Of a stretch of DNA of 33,071 bases, positions 7,505 through 15,456 are shown in pieces. The stretch is from positions 1 through 33,071 of the forward strand of contig CATEFX010000058.1 in the NCBI GenBank assembly GCA_949499105.1, written 5' to 3'. The translations under genes and the position numbers were made by a program. This DNA comes from Formosa sp. Hel1_33_131 (lineage in GTDB: Bacteria > Bacteroidota > Bacteroidia > Flavobacteriales > Flavobacteriaceae). Under the pieces are notes generated by a model. The model made no database searches and was not told the origin of the DNA. It saw only the letters and a program-made list of their open reading frames with translations. The first letter of the stretch is position 1. The number at the start of each line of letters is the position of its first letter.

Positions 7505-8245
7505 ATGAACGTATCCGATTTATCTGGCTTCCTTCCCATTGCATTGGAGGAAATGAATGACGTCTCTCTTCTGAAGCGGGTCGATACGAAGTTTCTGACT
7601 ACGGAATCTAAATTGTCAGAAATATTATCTCTATTACATGATGAATATCAGATTTTAGAGATTGCCGAAAAGCGGTTAATGAATTACACCACCCTTTACT
7701 TTGACACAAAAGACTTGACCTGTTATAAAGAACACCATAATGGAAAAGCAAGGCGTCAAAAAATACGAATGCGTAAATATGTAGACTCGGATCTTTGTTT
7801 TTTGGAAATTAAAGAAAAACAGAACTCTGGGATGACCAATAAAGTTCGCTGTTCAATTGATGATTTTGAAACGTCTTTATCAGAAAAATCCAACGCATTT
7901 ATTAAAAAAGCGACTAAAAAAGACCTGGAATTAGAGCCTGTTCTATATAATTATTTCCAACGATTTACATTGGTAAGCAAACTGCGGTCAGAACGGGTCA
8001 CAATAGATACAGGCTTGGAATATAAAACCGATTCGACCACAAAAAAAATCAATAATATAGCGGTCATTGAAGTTAAACAAGAAAAACAAAACATAAGAAC
8101 CCCGATCTATAGCGCGCTCAAATTAAACAGAATTAGAACCGTTAGCTTTAGCAAATACTGTATCGGCGTTGCTAACATTTTCTCGGATGTAAAGTCTAAT
8201 AAATTTAAAGAACTCAATTTAAAAATTAACAAATTAAACCACTAA
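7505..8245 (+). CDS. VTC-domain polyphosphate polymerase-like protein
   Basis: A 246-residue member of the VTC/CYTH-like triphosphate-tunnel superfamily, soluble and cytoplasmic. Tunnel residues are visible as alternating charged strands: LLKRVDTKF (about 23-31), ARRQKIRMRKY (about 83-93), FLEIKEKQ (about 99-106), SERVTID, IAVIEVKQ, and a C-terminal SFSKYCIG. Eukaryotic Vtc4 makes polyphosphate from ATP; the bacterial homologues are annotated as polyphosphate polymerases but rarely tested. It leads a three-gene operon with a DUF4956 membrane protein (1 bp gap) and a DUF2490 outer-membrane protein (8 bp gap), so the product may be made at or passed to the membrane. That last point is inference. 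Confidence 0.85.
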   Translation: MNVSDLSGFLPIALEEMNDVSLLKRVDTKFLTTESKLSEILSLLHDEYQILEIAEKRLMNYTTLYFDTKDLTCYKEHHNGKARRQKIRMRKYVDSDLCFLEIKEKQNSGMTNKVRCSIDDFETSLSEKSNAFIKKATKKDLELEPVLYNYFQRFTLVSKLRSERVTIDTGLEYKTDSTTKKINNIAVIEVKQEKQNIRTPIYSALKLNRIRTVSFSKYCIGVANIFSDVKSNKFKELNLKINKLNH

Positions 8246-8246
8246 C

Positions 8247-8843
8247 ATGGAGCTACTAGGCATTCCTTTATTCGATGACGATTTTTACAAAATGATGATT
8301 CGGTTTTTATTGAATTTATTTTTCCTCACTGGAATTATAAAATTTGTATACTACAAGCACAATCCAAAGAAAGAATATCTGTTCACGTTCTATCTTATTG
8401 GAATTGTGGTTTACTTTTTATGCTTTACCTTAAAAAAGTATGAATTGGATCTCGGGATGGCATTGGGGTTGTTTGCGATTTTTGGGATTATCCGTTACAG
8501 AACACTTCCGCTAGAAGTCAAAGAAATGACCTATCTCTTTGTGGTCATTGGTGTCGCAGTGATGAATGCCCTTTCAAACAAAAAAATGAGCTATGCAGAA
8601 ATTATTGCAGCCAATACAATTATCCTTCTGGCTCTATACTTTCTTGAGCGTTATTGGGCACGAACAGAGACCCTCTCAAAAGATGTGATTTATGAAATTA
8701 TTGAAAACATCCGTCCCGAAAATCACGACAAACTCAAAGCTGATTTAGAAAAAAGGCTCGGCGTTGAAATCTTAAGTTTTGAAATTGGAAAAGTGAATTT
8801 CTTAAAAGATGTCGCTAAAGTAACCGTCTATTATAAACTCTAA
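8247..8843 (+). CDS. DUF4956 inner-membrane protein
   Basis: A 198-residue protein with about four membrane helices in the first 130 residues (for example LLNLFFLTGIIKFVYY, YLIGIVVYFLCF and LFVVIGVAVMNAL). The loop FAIFGIIRYRTLPLEVKEMTY carries the conserved charged residues of DUF4956. The C-terminal part of about 65 residues is soluble and mixed alpha/beta. The function is unknown. DUF4956 genes repeatedly sit beside VTC-domain genes in bacteria, and the gap of 1 bp here supports a shared role, perhaps as membrane partner of the polymerase. Confidence 0.88.
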   Translation: MELLGIPLFDDDFYKMMIRFLLNLFFLTGIIKFVYYKHNPKKEYLFTFYLIGIVVYFLCFTLKKYELDLGMALGLFAIFGIIRYRTLPLEVKEMTYLFVVIGVAVMNALSNKKMSYAEIIAANTIILLALYFLERYWARTETLSKDVIYEIIENIRPENHDKLKADLEKRLGVEILSFEIGKVNFLKDVAKVTVYYKL

Positions 8844-8851
8844 TTATAACT

Positions 8852-9607
8852 ATGAAACTATCTAAACAAAAAATCAGTGTATACACTTGCCTTGCCTTTT
8901 TATTAGCGTCTTCAAATCTAATAATGGCTCAAAACTCAAATGATTTAGAAGGATGGAGCGCCGTTCAGATTGACATAGAGGCGACTAAAAAAATGTCCTT
9001 TTCCATTTCAGAGCACCTACGGTATCGAAATGATATTACAACGGTCAGCACCTATTTTACTCAAATAGAAACTGGTTATGAAATTGCTAAGAATTTTGAA
9101 ATTGGTGGTGGGGTTCGGTTTATTAAAAAAAATGATGATGTTGGGAAAAAACAAGGAGTAGAATCTCATTTTAGATATCAATTAGATGCAAGTTTCAAGC
9201 ACGATATTAAAAAAATTGGAGTGTCCTACCGACTTCGATATCAAAATAAAAATGAATTAGGGTTCTCCGAAGATGAGGGCGATATCGCCAAAGAACAACT
9301 TCGAATGTTATTTGGAGTGGACTATAAATTAAAACCGCTTAGCGTTCTATTAAAGTTAAAAGGAGAGTTTTTTAATACCTTTTCTGATGGCGCTGATGGG
9401 GGTAAAATTGACCGACGACGGTTTACCTTCTCGGTGTCTCGAAAATTTAAAGGGTTTGGGAAAATAGCCGTTTTTTATAGAACTCAAACTGATTTAAACG
9501 TCCTCATAAAAAAAGAGCGTTTTGACGTTTCAAAATCGATCCTAGGATTTAAATATATCTACAGTCTAAATTTAAGAAAAACTAAAAAGTCTTCTGACAA
9601 ACTATAA
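8852..9607 (+). CDS. DUF2490 outer-membrane protein
   Basis: A 251-residue protein with a signal peptide (MKLSKQKISVYTCLAFLLAS, cleaved near MAQNSN). It is followed by alternating amphipathic strands ending in tyrosine or phenylalanine, as in a small beta-barrel of the DUF2490 family. Strand-like repeats such as HLRYRNDIT, SYRLRYQNK and AVFYRTQ are evident. The exact function is unknown. It is the last gene of the VTC-DUF4956-DUF2490 operon and would place a component of the system in the outer membrane. Its stop codon lies 1 bp from the stop of the convergent MFS gene, with no terminator visible between them. Confidence 0.82.
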   Translation: MKLSKQKISVYTCLAFLLASSNLIMAQNSNDLEGWSAVQIDIEATKKMSFSISEHLRYRNDITTVSTYFTQIETGYEIAKNFEIGGGVRFIKKNDDVGKKQGVESHFRYQLDASFKHDIKKIGVSYRLRYQNKNELGFSEDEGDIAKEQLRMLFGVDYKLKPLSVLLKLKGEFFNTFSDGADGGKIDRRRFTFSVSRKFKGFGKIAVFYRTQTDLNVLIKKERFDVSKSILGFKYIYSLNLRKTKKSSDKL

Positions 9608-9608
9608 A

Positions 9609-10880
9609 TTACTCTTCTTGAGCTTCATGAGCATCTAACTCTTTTTGAAGATCTAATTTTCTAAAGGTTGGGGATACAATTCCGGTCGTGATGACAGTAA
9701 TTAAGGTCATCGTACCACCAAAAACAACGGCGGCTACAGTACCCATAAGTTTTGCGGTTAATCCGCTTTCAAAAGCGCCTAACTCGTTAGAAGACCCGAC
9801 GAACATAGAGTTGACTGAAGACACACGTCCGCGCATGTGATCGGGAGTCTTAAGTTGTAAAATGGTTTGTCTAATCACCATCGACACCCCATCAGTGACG
9901 CCGCTAAAAAATAAGGCAACTACCGAAATCCAAAATATAGACGACACTCCAAAAGTAATAATACACACCCCAAATCCAAAGATGGCTGCTAAGAGTTTAA
10001 GTCCCGCATTTTTACTGATAGGAATGTAGGCCGTAATTAGCATTGTTAAAAAGGCGCCCACAGCAGGTGCCGCACGCAACACCCCAAATCCTTCAGAACC
10101 CACTTCCAAAATATCTTGAGCAAAAACGGGCAATAAGGCCACCGCACCTCCAAATAAAACCGCAATCATATCTAAACTTAAGGCCCCTAAAATAGCTTTT
10201 GATTTAAATACAAATCGAACCCCTTCTTTTAAACTTTGCATCACTGGTTCGCCGATTTTTGGGTTTAAAATTGGTTTTTTAGAGATCCCAAATAAAAGAA
10301 TAAAGGATAACAAAACCAGCCCAAAAACAATGCATAGTGACCAATGAACTCCGATCCAATTAATCGTAAACCCTGCAGTAGCAGGCCCTAAAACAGAGGC
10401 CATTTGCCATGTAGAACTGTTCCAAGTAGCAGCGTTTGGATAGACTTTTTTAGGAACGATTAAGGCGACGAGTGAAAAAATACTAGGCCCAAAAAAAGCT
10501 CGCAAAAGACCGCCCATAAATACAAAACCATAGATCGTATAAAGAATCATTTTAGTGGACCAAGTCGATTCAATATTTGGACTGGTTAAGAAAAAAAGGC
10601 CAAAACTAATGAATGAAAAAAGACCGATACACTTTAATAATAGATTTCGTTTTTCACTTTGATCTACAATATGCCCTGCAAATAACGCCATACTAAAGGC
10701 AGGAATAATTTCCATAAGCCCAATAATCCCAAGAGACAAAGGATCTTTGGTGAGCGAATATACTTGCCACTCAATAATGATAAATTGCATAGACCACCCA
10801 AAAACTAAAATGAAACGCAGTAGTAAAAAAATATTAAATTCCTTAAATCGAAGTGCTGCGTAGGGATCTCTTTTTGCCAT
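9609..10880 (-). CDS. MFS transporter (EntS-like exporter group)
   Basis: A 423-residue major facilitator with about twelve membrane helices. The loop between helices 2 and 3 reads GHIVDQSEKRNLLLK, a variant of the MFS A motif. The second half contains DHMRGRVSSVNSMFVGSSNELGAFESG, a pattern I associate with the EntS-type MFS_3 exporters, including the conserved RGRVSS. The substrate is unknown. It starts 1 bp after recJ ends and is the last gene of an osmC-recJ-MFS operon. Confidence 0.85.
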   Translation of the reverse strand: MAKRDPYAALRFKEFNIFLLLRFILVFGWSMQFIIIEWQVYSLTKDPLSLGIIGLMEIIPAFSMALFAGHIVDQSEKRNLLLKCIGLFSFISFGLFFLTSPNIESTWSTKMILYTIYGFVFMGGLLRAFFGPSIFSLVALIVPKKVYPNAATWNSSTWQMASVLGPATAGFTINWIGVHWSLCIVFGLVLLSFILLFGISKKPILNPKIGEPVMQSLKEGVRFVFKSKAILGALSLDMIAVLFGGAVALLPVFAQDILEVGSEGFGVLRAAPAVGAFLTMLITAYIPISKNAGLKLLAAIFGFGVCIITFGVSSIFWISVVALFFSGVTDGVSMVIRQTILQLKTPDHMRGRVSSVNSMFVGSSNELGAFESGLTAKLMGTVAAVVFGGTMTLITVITTGIVSPTFRKLDLQKELDAHEAQEE

Positions 10881-10881
10881 A

Positions 10882-12573
10882 TTATGGTTTAACTCCTTTT
10901 AGTTTCAACTGCAAGCTAACACGTCCATTCCATTCATTTTCATCTATTGAATAGACGACTTTAAAAGGCGTTTTATTTTTTATAATTGGGAGGTGTTCTC
11001 CTAGTCCAAAACCAATTCCAACCATTTTGGGACCGCTATTTTGAGCCAACGTGACCCGTAGATGTGTTTGATCTTCGCCAACACATTTTCCATAACCTGT
11101 GTCAAGAACGGCATCCGTCATAAAAACAGGGGCCATATTTTGAGGTCCAAAAGGGGCAAATTGTTTTAGGATTCTATAAAATTTTGGAGTGATGGCCTCA
11201 AAATTAATATCTGAGTCTATTTTAATTTCGGGTGTTTTAAGATGCGCAGCTAAGGTCTTTGACACCTCTGCTTCAAACGCTGCTTTAAATGCCGGATAGT
11301 TTTGTTCTTTAATAGTGAGTCCAGCTGCATACATATGACCCCCAAATTGTTCTAGAAGATGGCTACAGTTTTCCAATGCATTATACACGTCAAACCCGCT
11401 TACTGATCTTGCAGAGGCTGCTAAGTAATCGCCACTCTTGGTAAAGACTAAGGTAGGACGGTAATAGGTTTCTATCAATCGAGAGGCCACAATACCGATG
11501 ACTCCTTTGTGCCAATCTTCTTGATAAACGACCGTAGTGGCATCCTTGGTTTCGTCTGAATTTTCAATTTGTAAAAGGGCTTCTTTAGTAATGCATTTAT
11601 CTGCTTCTCGACGGTTGGTGTTAAAAAGTTCGATCTCACTAGCCGCAAGTTCAGCGGATTCAAAATTGGTTTCTTTCATCAAGGAAACGGCATAATTTCC
11701 ATGTTTCATGCGTCCGGCAGCATTAATTCGAGGTGCGATATTAAAAACAACATCTGTGATCGTAAGCACTTCCTTTTTCATGTGATGAATGAGTGCTTTA
11801 AATCCGGGTCGTGGATTGGTATTAATGATTTGTAAACCAAAATAAGCAAGAGCTCTATTTTCACCAACAATGGGCACAATATCAGCACCAATAGCGGTAG
11901 CAACTAAATCTAAATATTCAACGAGCGATTCTACGGATGTACCGTCTTTAGAGGCTAATGCTTGAATGAGTTTAAACCCCACACCACAGCCACAAAGTTC
12001 TTTAAAAGGGTATGCGCAATCGGGTCGTTTTGGGTCCAAAATAGCGACGGCAGGCGGCAAATTTTTTCCAGGCCGGTGGTGGTCACAGATAATAAAATCG
12101 ATGCCTTTGGTTTTTGCATACGCGACTTTTTCAATGGCTTTTACGCCACAATCTAACGCTATTATCAATGAAAAATCATTGTCGGATGCAAAATCAATTC
12201 CTTTGTAGGACACCCCATAACCCTCCGCATACCGATCGGGAATATAGGTCGATATTTGGGTGCTTTTAGTTTCTAAGTAAGAGGCCATTAACGCAACCGA
12301 TGAGGTGCCATCCACATCATAATCGCCAAACACCAAAATTTGTTCGTTGTTTTTTAAAGCCACTTCAATTCGGTCGACCGCCTTGTCCATGTCTTTCATC
12401 AAAAAAGGGTCATGTAAATCTGACCAGCTTGGACGAAAAAAGGTTTTAGCAGCCTCAAAAGTGTCAATCCCTCGTTGCAATAACAATTCTGAAATTGCAA
12501 AATCCACCCCTAATTCGGCTGCTAGTTTAGCAATTTTATTAGAATCTGGTTTTGGTTTGAGGGTCCAACGCAT
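10882..12573 (-). CDS. recJ: single-stranded-DNA-specific exonuclease RecJ
   Basis: A 5'-3' single-strand exonuclease for recombination and mismatch/base-excision repair, 563 residues, normal for Bacteroidota. The DHH domain carries GDYDVDGTSS (83-92), LDCGV (140-144), CDHHRPG (163-169) and an Asp-bearing LVATAIGADIVP. The DHHA1 domain has the glycine-rich GGHMYAAGLT near residue 413, and an OB fold closes the C-terminus. All manganese ligands expected for an active enzyme appear to be present. It lies 2 bp after the OsmC gene and 1 bp before the MFS gene, so the three are one transcript. Confidence 0.95.
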   Translation of the reverse strand: MRWTLKPKPDSNKIAKLAAELGVDFAISELLLQRGIDTFEAAKTFFRPSWSDLHDPFLMKDMDKAVDRIEVALKNNEQILVFGDYDVDGTSSVALMASYLETKSTQISTYIPDRYAEGYGVSYKGIDFASDNDFSLIIALDCGVKAIEKVAYAKTKGIDFIICDHHRPGKNLPPAVAILDPKRPDCAYPFKELCGCGVGFKLIQALASKDGTSVESLVEYLDLVATAIGADIVPIVGENRALAYFGLQIINTNPRPGFKALIHHMKKEVLTITDVVFNIAPRINAAGRMKHGNYAVSLMKETNFESAELAASEIELFNTNRREADKCITKEALLQIENSDETKDATTVVYQEDWHKGVIGIVASRLIETYYRPTLVFTKSGDYLAASARSVSGFDVYNALENCSHLLEQFGGHMYAAGLTIKEQNYPAFKAAFEAEVSKTLAAHLKTPEIKIDSDINFEAITPKFYRILKQFAPFGPQNMAPVFMTDAVLDTGYGKCVGEDQTHLRVTLAQNSGPKMVGIGFGLGEHLPIIKNKTPFKVVYSIDENEWNGRVSLQLKLKGVKP

Positions 12574-12575
12574 CG

Positions 12576-12998
12576 TTAAGAATTATGAATATGAATTTCT
12601 GTGGTCACCGTTGCAAACTGTCGAAACATTTCCATCACCCCGCAATATTTTTCAACAGAAAGCGTAACGGATTTATTAATTTTTTTGGGATTTAAATCCT
12701 TCCCATAAAAATGATAGTCTACATGTACTTTATGGTAATACCTCGGGTGTTCGTCTGTTAAAAAACCTTCTGCATCGATAGATAGTTTGTAATCGACAAC
12801 TTTCATTTTCTCTAAGATTTCGACGATATCAACCCCAGAGCACCCCGCTAAAGAGGATAACATCATTGCTTTTGGCGATAAACCAAATCGTTCAGATTGA
12901 CCGTTTACAACCGTATCCATTAACACGGTTTTTCCGCTTGGGTTGTCGGATTCAAATAACATTCCACCCTTCCAATGGGTTGTTGTTTTATGGGACAT
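12576..12998 (-). CDS. OsmC family protein
   Basis: A 140-residue cytoplasmic protein of the OsmC/Ohr fold, which reduces organic hydroperoxides or is of uncertain role in the YhfA-like branch. Both reactive cysteines are visible, in SLAGCSGVD (about C54) and VEKYCGVM (about C118). The N-terminus HKTTTHWKGGMLFES fits the YhfA/OsmC-related subgroup better than Ohr. It is the first gene of the osmC-recJ-MFS operon; the linkage to recJ suggests only co-transcription. Confidence 0.88.
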   Translation of the reverse strand: MSHKTTTHWKGGMLFESDNPSGKTVLMDTVVNGQSERFGLSPKAMMLSSLAGCSGVDIVEILEKMKVVDYKLSIDAEGFLTDEHPRYYHKVHVDYHFYGKDLNPKKINKSVTLSVEKYCGVMEMFRQFATVTTEIHIHNS

Positions 12999-13125
12999 AA
13001 TAACTTGTTTTAATTCTTATTCCTTCAAAAATACTAAATAATGTTATCAGTTACACTATGATTTCCTAGTTGCAGTTTAGAAATTCGCGGGCATTCAAAG
13101 TTTTTAGTGAATCTTCATTAGAAAC

Positions 13126-13150
13126 CCCTAAATGATATAAAAATTTAGGG
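13126..13150 (-). terminator. hairpin directly after rsmI
   Basis: CCCTAAAT (13126-13133) and ATTTAGGG (13143-13150) form a perfect 8-bp stem with a 9-nt loop that starts at the base after the rsmI stop codon. The minus-strand tail is only GTTTC, so termination may be weak. Confidence 0.4.
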
Positions 13151-13828
13151 CTAAGACGCTTTTGATTTTCCTGCAACAACAATCACAATTTCGCCCTTGG
13201 GCGGCTTATTGGTGTAGTAGTCTAAAACTGATTTTGCGGTGCCTCTTTTGGTCTCTTCAAATAGTTTTGTAAGTTCACGCGAGACCGAAATTTGACGATC
13301 TTCCCCAAAGTATTCACAGAGGTGTGCCAATGTTTTAAGAAGTTTATGAGGGCTTTCATATAAAATAATAGTTCGAGGTTCTTCGGCCAGTAATAGTAAT
13401 CGCGTTTGGCGTCCCTTTTTGACGGGTAAAAAGCCTTCAAACACAAACTTATCATTTGGTAAACCAGAGTTTACTAAGGCGGGTACAAAGGCGGTGGCTC
13501 CAGGCAAACAATCGACAGGAATGTCGTTTTCGACACAAGCTCTTGTAAGTAAAAATCCAGGGTCAGAAATCGCAGGGGTTCCCGCATCACTAATCAATGC
13601 GATGGTGGTGCCCATTTTTAATTTTTGAATAATCCCTTGAACCGTTTTATGTTCATTATGCATATGATGCGAATGCATTTGCGTCCCAATCTCAAAATGT
13701 TTTAATAGTTTTCCAGAAGTTCGGGTGTCCTCTGCTAAAATTAAGTCAACCGATTTTAAGACATTAATCGCTCGTAAAGTGATGTCTTCTAGATTTCCTA
13801 TCGGGGTTGGTACAATAAATAACTTCAT
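13151..13828 (-). CDS. rsmI: 16S rRNA 2'-O-ribose C1402 methyltransferase RsmI
   Basis: SAM-dependent methylation of the ribose of C1402 in the ribosomal P site. The protein has 225 residues, of tetrapyrrole-methylase fold, shorter than the E. coli form because the C-terminal extension is absent, as is usual in Bacteroidota. Motifs are VPTPIGNLEDITLRA (6-20), LAEDTRTSGKLL (34-45), ISDAGTPAISDPG near 79-91, PGATAFVPAL, FEGFLP, and ESPHKLL. A box TAACTTTG lies 4 bp upstream of the ATG. It stands alone, followed by a small hairpin. Confidence 0.95.
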   Translation of the reverse strand: MKLFIVPTPIGNLEDITLRAINVLKSVDLILAEDTRTSGKLLKHFEIGTQMHSHHMHNEHKTVQGIIQKLKMGTTIALISDAGTPAISDPGFLLTRACVENDIPVDCLPGATAFVPALVNSGLPNDKFVFEGFLPVKKGRQTRLLLLAEEPRTIILYESPHKLLKTLAHLCEYFGEDRQISVSRELTKLFEETKRGTAKSVLDYYTNKPPKGEIVIVVAGKSKAS

Positions 13829-13889
13829 GGATCAAAGTTACAATGTTTTTGAGAGAAATTATAAACTAGTGAATCTATTTAAGATTTTA

Positions 13890-13897
13890 TATATTTG
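13890..13897 (+). promoter_or_regulatory. -7 box of the mscS-like gene
   Basis: TATATTTG matches TAnnTTTG exactly, 40 bp before the ATG at 13938. A TTG at the ideal distance is not seen, so only the -7 element is supported. Confidence 0.4.
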
Positions 13898-13937
13898 GTA
13901 TTAAATTATTTATTAACCCCAAAATTATTTTTAAATC

Positions 13938-14771
13938 ATGGAACAATACCTAACAAAACTAAAAAATCTAGTTGTAGACTATTTACCAAAAGACCAAATT
14001 GTAAGTTATTCATTTAAGGCTGTTTATGCTTTAGGACTGTTAATCGTCGGCTTATTTGCAATAAAGCTAACGATTCGCTTAACTAAAAAAATACTTACTA
14101 CACGACGTGTTGAAGAGACTATCCAAACCTTTCTCGGAAACTTAATAGGTTGGGGATTAAAGGCGCTATTGTTGGTCGCCGTCATTTCTAAACTTGGGGT
14201 TGATACCACTGCCTTAGCGGCAGTAATGGCTGCTGCATCGTTAGGAATAGGGCTCGCTCTACAAGGTGCCTTAGCAAATTTTGCAGGCGGTGTTTTGATT
14301 ATTTTGTTCAAGCCTTTTAGAGTGGGCAATGTCGTAGATGTCCAAGGCGAAATAGGGGTTGTGAAAAATATTGAAATTTTTACAACTCAAATTCTAACCC
14401 CTACTGGTAAACGCGTCATCATCCCAAATGGAACCCTTGCGAATAGTAATATTATAAATATCTCTGCTGAAGGAAAACTAAGAGTCGATTTAACCATTGG
14501 CGTTGGCTACGATGAGAACATCAAGCAAACTAAAGATGTATTGATGGCTGTACTGACTTCGCATCCTAAAGTATTAAAAGATCCCTTACCAACCGTTGAT
14601 GTCTCCGAGCTTGCGGATAGTTCTGTGAATTTTGCGGTTCGCCCCTGGTGTACGGTCGAAGATTATTGGGCAGTACACTTCGGAATTACCGAAAACTGCA
14701 AATTAGCGCTCGATGCTGCTGGCATAGAAATTCCATACCCACACGCTGTTGAAATTCAGAAAAAGGGATAA
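13938..14771 (+). CDS. small-conductance mechanosensitive channel (MscS family)
   Basis: An inner-membrane channel of 277 residues that opens on membrane tension to release solutes. Three membrane helices lie in the first 125 residues. The pore helix is rich in Ala and Gly (AAVMAAASLGIGLALQGAL, about 92-110), followed by NFAGGVLIILFKPFRVGN, the highly conserved join to the beta domain. IPNGTLANSNIINIS (about 162-176) marks the beta domain, and a C-terminal alpha/beta domain follows. The size is that of minimal E. coli-type MscS. It is convergent with tsaB, 7 bp apart. Confidence 0.93.
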   Translation: MEQYLTKLKNLVVDYLPKDQIVSYSFKAVYALGLLIVGLFAIKLTIRLTKKILTTRRVEETIQTFLGNLIGWGLKALLLVAVISKLGVDTTALAAVMAAASLGIGLALQGALANFAGGVLIILFKPFRVGNVVDVQGEIGVVKNIEIFTTQILTPTGKRVIIPNGTLANSNIINISAEGKLRVDLTIGVGYDENIKQTKDVLMAVLTSHPKVLKDPLPTVDVSELADSSVNFAVRPWCTVEDYWAVHFGITENCKLALDAAGIEIPYPHAVEIQKKG

Positions 14772-14778
14772 AGCTTGT

Positions 14779-15450
14779 TTATTTTTTGGATGGAATCGCG
14801 ATAAAGTCTTTCAAATAAAAAGGCTCAAAATAAGCAACATCTTCAAAATCGTTAGATTTGAATTTTTCAAAAGAAAGTGTACACATTTGTTTGGCTGAAG
14901 GCAATTTATTTTCAATAAAATGAGCATTGGGATGCGCGATTAGTTCTTTGGTTTTGGTGACCCCATTTCCAATAAAATAAACGGGAGATAATTCTAATAA
15001 TTCACGATACGACTCAGAGGTGATTATTTCTGCCTCTGTGGTTCGTGTCTCTTTAAAACTGCCATCATAAATCGCTGAATAAACCTCTAGGCGTCTAGCA
15101 TCTAACATGGCCACTACAGCTCCATTTGGATTCTCCAGCTGGTGCGCAAGCGCTTCTAGGGTTGGAATAGAAATTAAAGGGATTTTAAGCGCATAACACA
15201 AGCCTTTAGCGGCGGAAACACCGATTCGGAGTCCCGTATAAGATCCGGGGCCTTTGCTAATCGCTATGGCGCTTAACTGCGTCTTAGAAACGTTCGCCGT
15301 TTTTAAGAGTGCATCCATATACACATGGAGACGCTCCGCATGTGAATACGACAAATTGTTATCTTCCTTGAGCCCAATGACGGCACCATCTTTCGCTAGA
15401 GAGACTGAACAATTCGTCGTGGACGTTTCAATATTTAAAATATAAGTCAA
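14779..15450 (-). CDS. tsaB: tRNA t6A37 threonylcarbamoyl-modification subunit TsaB
   Basis: The non-catalytic partner of TsaD in making N6-threonylcarbamoyladenosine at A37 of ANN-decoding tRNAs. The protein has 223 residues, of ASKHA fold. It begins ILNIETSTTNCSVSL, has LSAIAISKGPGSYTGLRIGVSAAKGL (about 60-85), and carries the C-terminal truncation typical of TsaB against TsaD. It starts 6 bp after the TolC-like gene stops, so it is probably the last gene of the efflux operon transcript. The functional link is doubtful. Confidence 0.93.
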   Translation of the reverse strand: MTYILNIETSTTNCSVSLAKDGAVIGLKEDNNLSYSHAERLHVYMDALLKTANVSKTQLSAIAISKGPGSYTGLRIGVSAAKGLCYALKIPLISIPTLEALAHQLENPNGAVVAMLDARRLEVYSAIYDGSFKETRTTEAEIITSESYRELLELSPVYFIGNGVTKTKELIAHPNAHFIENKLPSAKQMCTLSFEKFKSNDFEDVAYFEPFYLKDFIAIPSKK

Positions 15451-15456
15451 AGCTAA

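Noticed and set aside
14024-14329. Minus-strand frame of 101 codons inside the mechanosensitive channel gene
   Set aside because: A shadow of the Ala/Gly-rich pore codons; the plus-strand protein is a clear MscS.
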